Positions 5,363-7,948 of a stretch of 7,948 nt of DNA are shown piece by piece; positions within the stretch are counted from its first letter, which is position 1, and every line of letters begins with the position of its first letter. Source of the stretch: Bacteroidota bacterium. GTDB taxonomy: Bacteria > Bacteroidota > Ignavibacteria > Ignavibacteriales > Ignavibacteriaceae. The DNA is taken from contig JAJYSI010000139.1 in the NCBI GenBank assembly GCA_021793635.1, positions 1-7,948 of the forward strand, in the 5' to 3' direction. The notes under the pieces were generated by a model. That model worked only from the letters and a program-made list of their open reading frames with translations, did not search any database and was not told the DNA's origin. Made by a program: the position numbers and the translations under genes.

Positions 5363-7948
5363 TTACTGTTTTTTCATCTCAGCATTATTAGATGACTTAT
5401 TAGAAAGATCTTGAAGCGACTGCTGAAGTTTTTCAAGCTCTTGTGCCGCTTCGTTAAATTTTTTGTCGCCAATAAATTTCAGATAATTATTAAAAGCGTC
5501 ATTTGCGGATTTAATTTGGTTCTGAAGAGAAGGAATTGCGGCAGTCGTCGGTTGTCCTATTTGCTGTGTGGTTTTTTGAATACCGGTAGTTTTTGCAAAA
5601 AGATCATTTAAAGCCTCGTTAAAGCTTTTTGCATAGCTCATATTATCGCCGTGCATAACAACAACAAGTCTTAGTTCAGGATAAGCAGCGGTTTCTGCTT
5701 GCAGATAAATCGGTTCGACATAAAAGAGGGTGTTGTTAACAGGTATGGCTAGTACATTTCCTCTAATTACTTTTGATCCGTGCTGATCCCACAGAGTCAG
5801 CTGACCGGAGAGGAAACTGTCCTGATCAATTTTAGTTTCCACCTGCTGAGGACCGAGAACCATTTTGTCTTTAGGAAACTGATACGCAAGAAATTGTCCG
5901 TAATTCTCAGGGTCGCACATACCGGCAATCCATCCGATAAGAACCTGTCTATTTTTCGGAGTAAAAGGCAGCATCAAAACGAATTGTTGTTTATCTGTAC
6001 CTGGAAGCTGCCACATAATGTAGTACGGCTCTACAGGCTGAATTTGATTATAATATTGAGCTGTTGCTCTCACCCAAAGATCTTCTTGATTATAGAAAAC
6101 CGTGGGATCGGTCATGTGGTATTTTTCGTAGACAATTCCTTGAGTTAAGAGCATATCTATAGGATATCTGATATGAGCTAATAAATCTTTCGGCATTTCC
6201 TCTTTTGATTTGAAAAGCCCGGGATAAATTTTATCCCATACCCTGATTATAGGGTCGTTTTTATCCATTATATAAAAGTTCACCGAACCGTCATATGCAT
6301 TGACTACAACTTTTACCGAATTACGGATGTAATTAATTCCGTCTAAGAATTCCCTATGCTGCGTAGTTATCGTATGAGTTGAGGAACCTTCTTTAATTTG
6401 TATATTTTCTGTTGATGAGTACGGCTGGCTATATGGATAATAATCGGAAGTAGTATAAGCATCAATCATCCAGTATAATTTCCCATTGGCAAGAACGATA
6501 TAAGGGTCATTGTCAAAGTGAAGAAAAGGAGCAAGGAGCTTTACACGTTCTTCTATTTGGCGGTGAAACATTATCCTGCTTTGATTTGTCGGATAATTTG
6601 AAAATAAGAAATTAGTCCCATCATACTTCCAGCCGAATAAAAATTTCCTCCAGAAATTCGAGAGCCTAACACCGCCTTTACCCGCATATCTTGTATAAAC
6701 GTTATCTTCACCGCTTGGGTAATCAAATTCCTTTTCTTTAGTATTAACTACAACCGGGGAATTAGTCATTTCTCCAAAATAGATTTGCGGCTGCTTTACC
6801 TGTAGTGATGAATCCTCGCTTATCGGCGGAATATCTTTGATTAAAAGATGAGGCAATCCTTGCGGCGTAAATTCATTTACCTCTGCCATAGTAATACCGT
6901 AGCCGTGTGTGTATTGAAAACGCTTATTAACAAAAGTCTGGCTTTGCAATGGCAGGTTATCCATGTTTATTTCTCGTCCCGATACCATTACCTGTCTTTT
7001 GTGACCGTTAACGTTATACCTGTCTACATCTACATCAGAAAACTCATAATAAAGCCGGATAGCCTGAAACTGCTTGTAAACAGCATCTAAAGCCCTCCAA
7101 TCCCACAGACGAATATTGGTAAAGATGTTAGGAAAAGTATTTTCGGTTTGTTGAGTGAAATCTCCGCTCATCGGATATTCTTTCTCTTCAACTTTATTCA
7201 GCCCGAAACCGTAACGGGTAAATTTAATATTGTTTTCAATATAAGGACGCTCATAGGTAATTTCATTAGGTTTTACCATTAACCATTCAAATGCACCCGG
7301 GATAACGGTGAATGCAACAAACCAAATTAATATTATCAAAATTCCGGAACTAGCTAATACAAAAATATGAGAACTCTCTTTTGCAATATTAAATTTGCCA
7401 GAATAAAAATTTTGCGCTTTCTGTCTGAAGAAGGGAATGATCAACATTAAACCGATTAAAATCATTAAAAGAATCACGACTGTGAATGCAGGAAGAAGAA
7501 TATGAACATCTGTCCAGCCCGGTCCTGAAACGACACCGGTTGTAGAATACATTAAATGATATCGGCTTAAAAATTTTCCCCAGGCGAGTATAAAAATCAT
7601 AACTGCGGAATTGAGGTATAAAGGGAAATAAAATCGTTCGGAACTTATTTCATAATTTTTGGGGAAGTAGAGGACAAATTTATTTTCGCTGAACCGGATA
7701 AACGACGAAATAAAAGAAGCAATTAATGCTACAAGAGAAATTAAAAATAGCAGAATAAAAAGAGCGTCATAAAAGGGTAAGGAGAAGAGATAAAAGCCGA
7801 CGTCCTTTCCCAGGATTGGGTCTTTAAGTCCGGTTGAAACTCTATCCCAAAACTTTAAAACTTCCGTCCAATTTGAAACTCCCCAAACACCGCCGATAAT
7901 TACTCCTAAAAATTTTGTAAACCTGTGAATTGCTTTATGTTCTTTAGG
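5363..7948 (-). CDS. UPF0182 (COG1615) family integral membrane protein, N-terminus outside the window
   Basis: The - strand frame is open from the right edge to TAA at 5363-5365, giving 861 visible residues. The ATG at 7600 is internal (visible residue 117), because family sequence continues upstream: DPILGKDVGFYLFSLPF (43-59) is a conserved UPF0182 motif. Only the first roughly 60-100 residues are probably missing, judged from the usual family size of about 900-1000. Hydrophobic segments lie near 13-27, 60-83, 109-124, 150-173 and 195-217. A large, probably extracytoplasmic domain follows. It begins PNEITYERPYIENNI (227-241) and includes NDPYIVLANGKLYWMIDAYT and NYIRNSVKVVVNAYDG, all family hallmarks. 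The last 60 residues are Gln/Lys/Asn-rich and look helical or coiled-coil. Function is unknown for the whole family. The same-strand oxidoreductase gene follows after 202 bases that contain the tandem repeats; joint transcription is possible but unproven. Confidence 0.95.
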   Translation of the reverse strand, partial: PKEHKAIHRFTKFLGVIIGGVWGVSNWTEVLKFWDRVSTGLKDPILGKDVGFYLFSLPFYDALFILLFLISLVALIASFISSFIRFSENKFVLYFPKNYEISSERFYFPLYLNSAVMIFILAWGKFLSRYHLMYSTTGVVSGPGWTDVHILLPAFTVVILLMILIGLMLIIPFFRQKAQNFYSGKFNIAKESSHIFVLASSGILIILIWFVAFTVIPGAFEWLMVKPNEITYERPYIENNIKFTRYGFGLNKVEEKEYPMSGDFTQQTENTFPNIFTNIRLWDWRALDAVYKQFQAIRLYYEFSDVDVDRYNVNGHKRQVMVSGREINMDNLPLQSQTFVNKRFQYTHGYGITMAEVNEFTPQGLPHLLIKDIPPISEDSSLQVKQPQIYFGEMTNSPVVVNTKEKEFDYPSGEDNVYTRYAGKGGVRLSNFWRKFLFGWKYDGTNFLFSNYPTNQSRIMFHRQIEERVKLLAPFLHFDNDPYIVLANGKLYWMIDAYTTSDYYPYSQPYSSTENIQIKEGSSTHTITTQHREFLDGINYIRNSVKVVVNAYDGSVNFYIMDKNDPIIRVWDKIYPGLFKSKEEMPKDLLAHIRYPIDMLLTQGIVYEKYHMTDPTVFYNQEDLWVRATAQYYNQIQPVEPYYIMWQLPGTDKQQFVLMLPFTPKNRQVLIGWIAGMCDPENYGQFLAYQFPKDKMVLGPQQVETKIDQDSFLSGQLTLWDQHGSKVIRGNVLAIPVNNTLFYVEPIYLQAETAAYPELRLVVVMHGDNMSYAKSFNEALNDLFAKTTGIQKTTQQIGQPTTAAIPSLQNQIKSANDAFNNYLKFIGDKKFNEAAQELEKLQQSLQDLSNKSSNNAEMKKQ

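Noticed and set aside
4891..5391. 166-codon + strand open frame across the oxidoreductase 5' end and the tandem repeats
   Set aside because: It is antisense to the well-supported dehydrogenase, has no family features, and its second half is just repeat-encoded Ser/His/Pro-rich sequence.

Overview
The window is AT-rich (mid-30s % G+C judged by eye). Intergenic gaps are short and Shine-Dalgarno (SD) signals before genes are mostly weak. Together with the gene content (a UPF0182/COG1615 membrane protein, a DUF362 protein beside a membrane polyferredoxin, and a GT9/Ppx pair) this suggests an environmental bacterium of the Bacteroidota/Ignavibacteria type. The placement is inference from composition and gene content; no rRNA or other marker gene is present.

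Layout. On the + strand, 1-418 is the 3' end of a GT9 (heptosyltransferase-like) glycosyltransferase. It overlaps by 11 bases a short Ppx/GppA phosphatase (408-1373). A 232-base gap (1374-1605) holds a double palindrome inside a MITE-like repeat arrangement. Then comes a two-gene unit separated by 4 bases: a Tat-exported DUF362 protein (1606-2529) and a 521-residue membrane polyferredoxin (2534-4099). The polyferredoxin looks like NapH fused to NapG and carries six [4Fe-4S] motifs plus two CxxxCP motifs. A terminator-like hairpin sits in its first codons.

On the - strand, converging on the polyferredoxin with only 5 bases between the stops, are a Gfo/Idh/MocA oxidoreductase (4105-5160) and, upstream of it, a UPF0182 protein. 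The UPF0182 reading frame stays open from its stop at 5363 to the right edge. Its start lies outside the window, and the ATG at 7600 is internal. The 202 bases between these two genes contain six tandem 16-bp units. Read on the - strand, each unit supplies a strong SD sequence. The last unit opens a 38-codon ORF whose stop overlaps the oxidoreductase start (TAATG), a possible translationally coupled leader.

How the genes may work together. The DUF362/polyferredoxin pair is the most coherent functional unit. I infer a membrane electron-transfer module linking a cytoplasmic donor to a periplasmic Tat substrate, with the reaction unknown. The GT9/Ppx pair and the UPF0182/oxidoreductase pair show no clear biochemical link to it.
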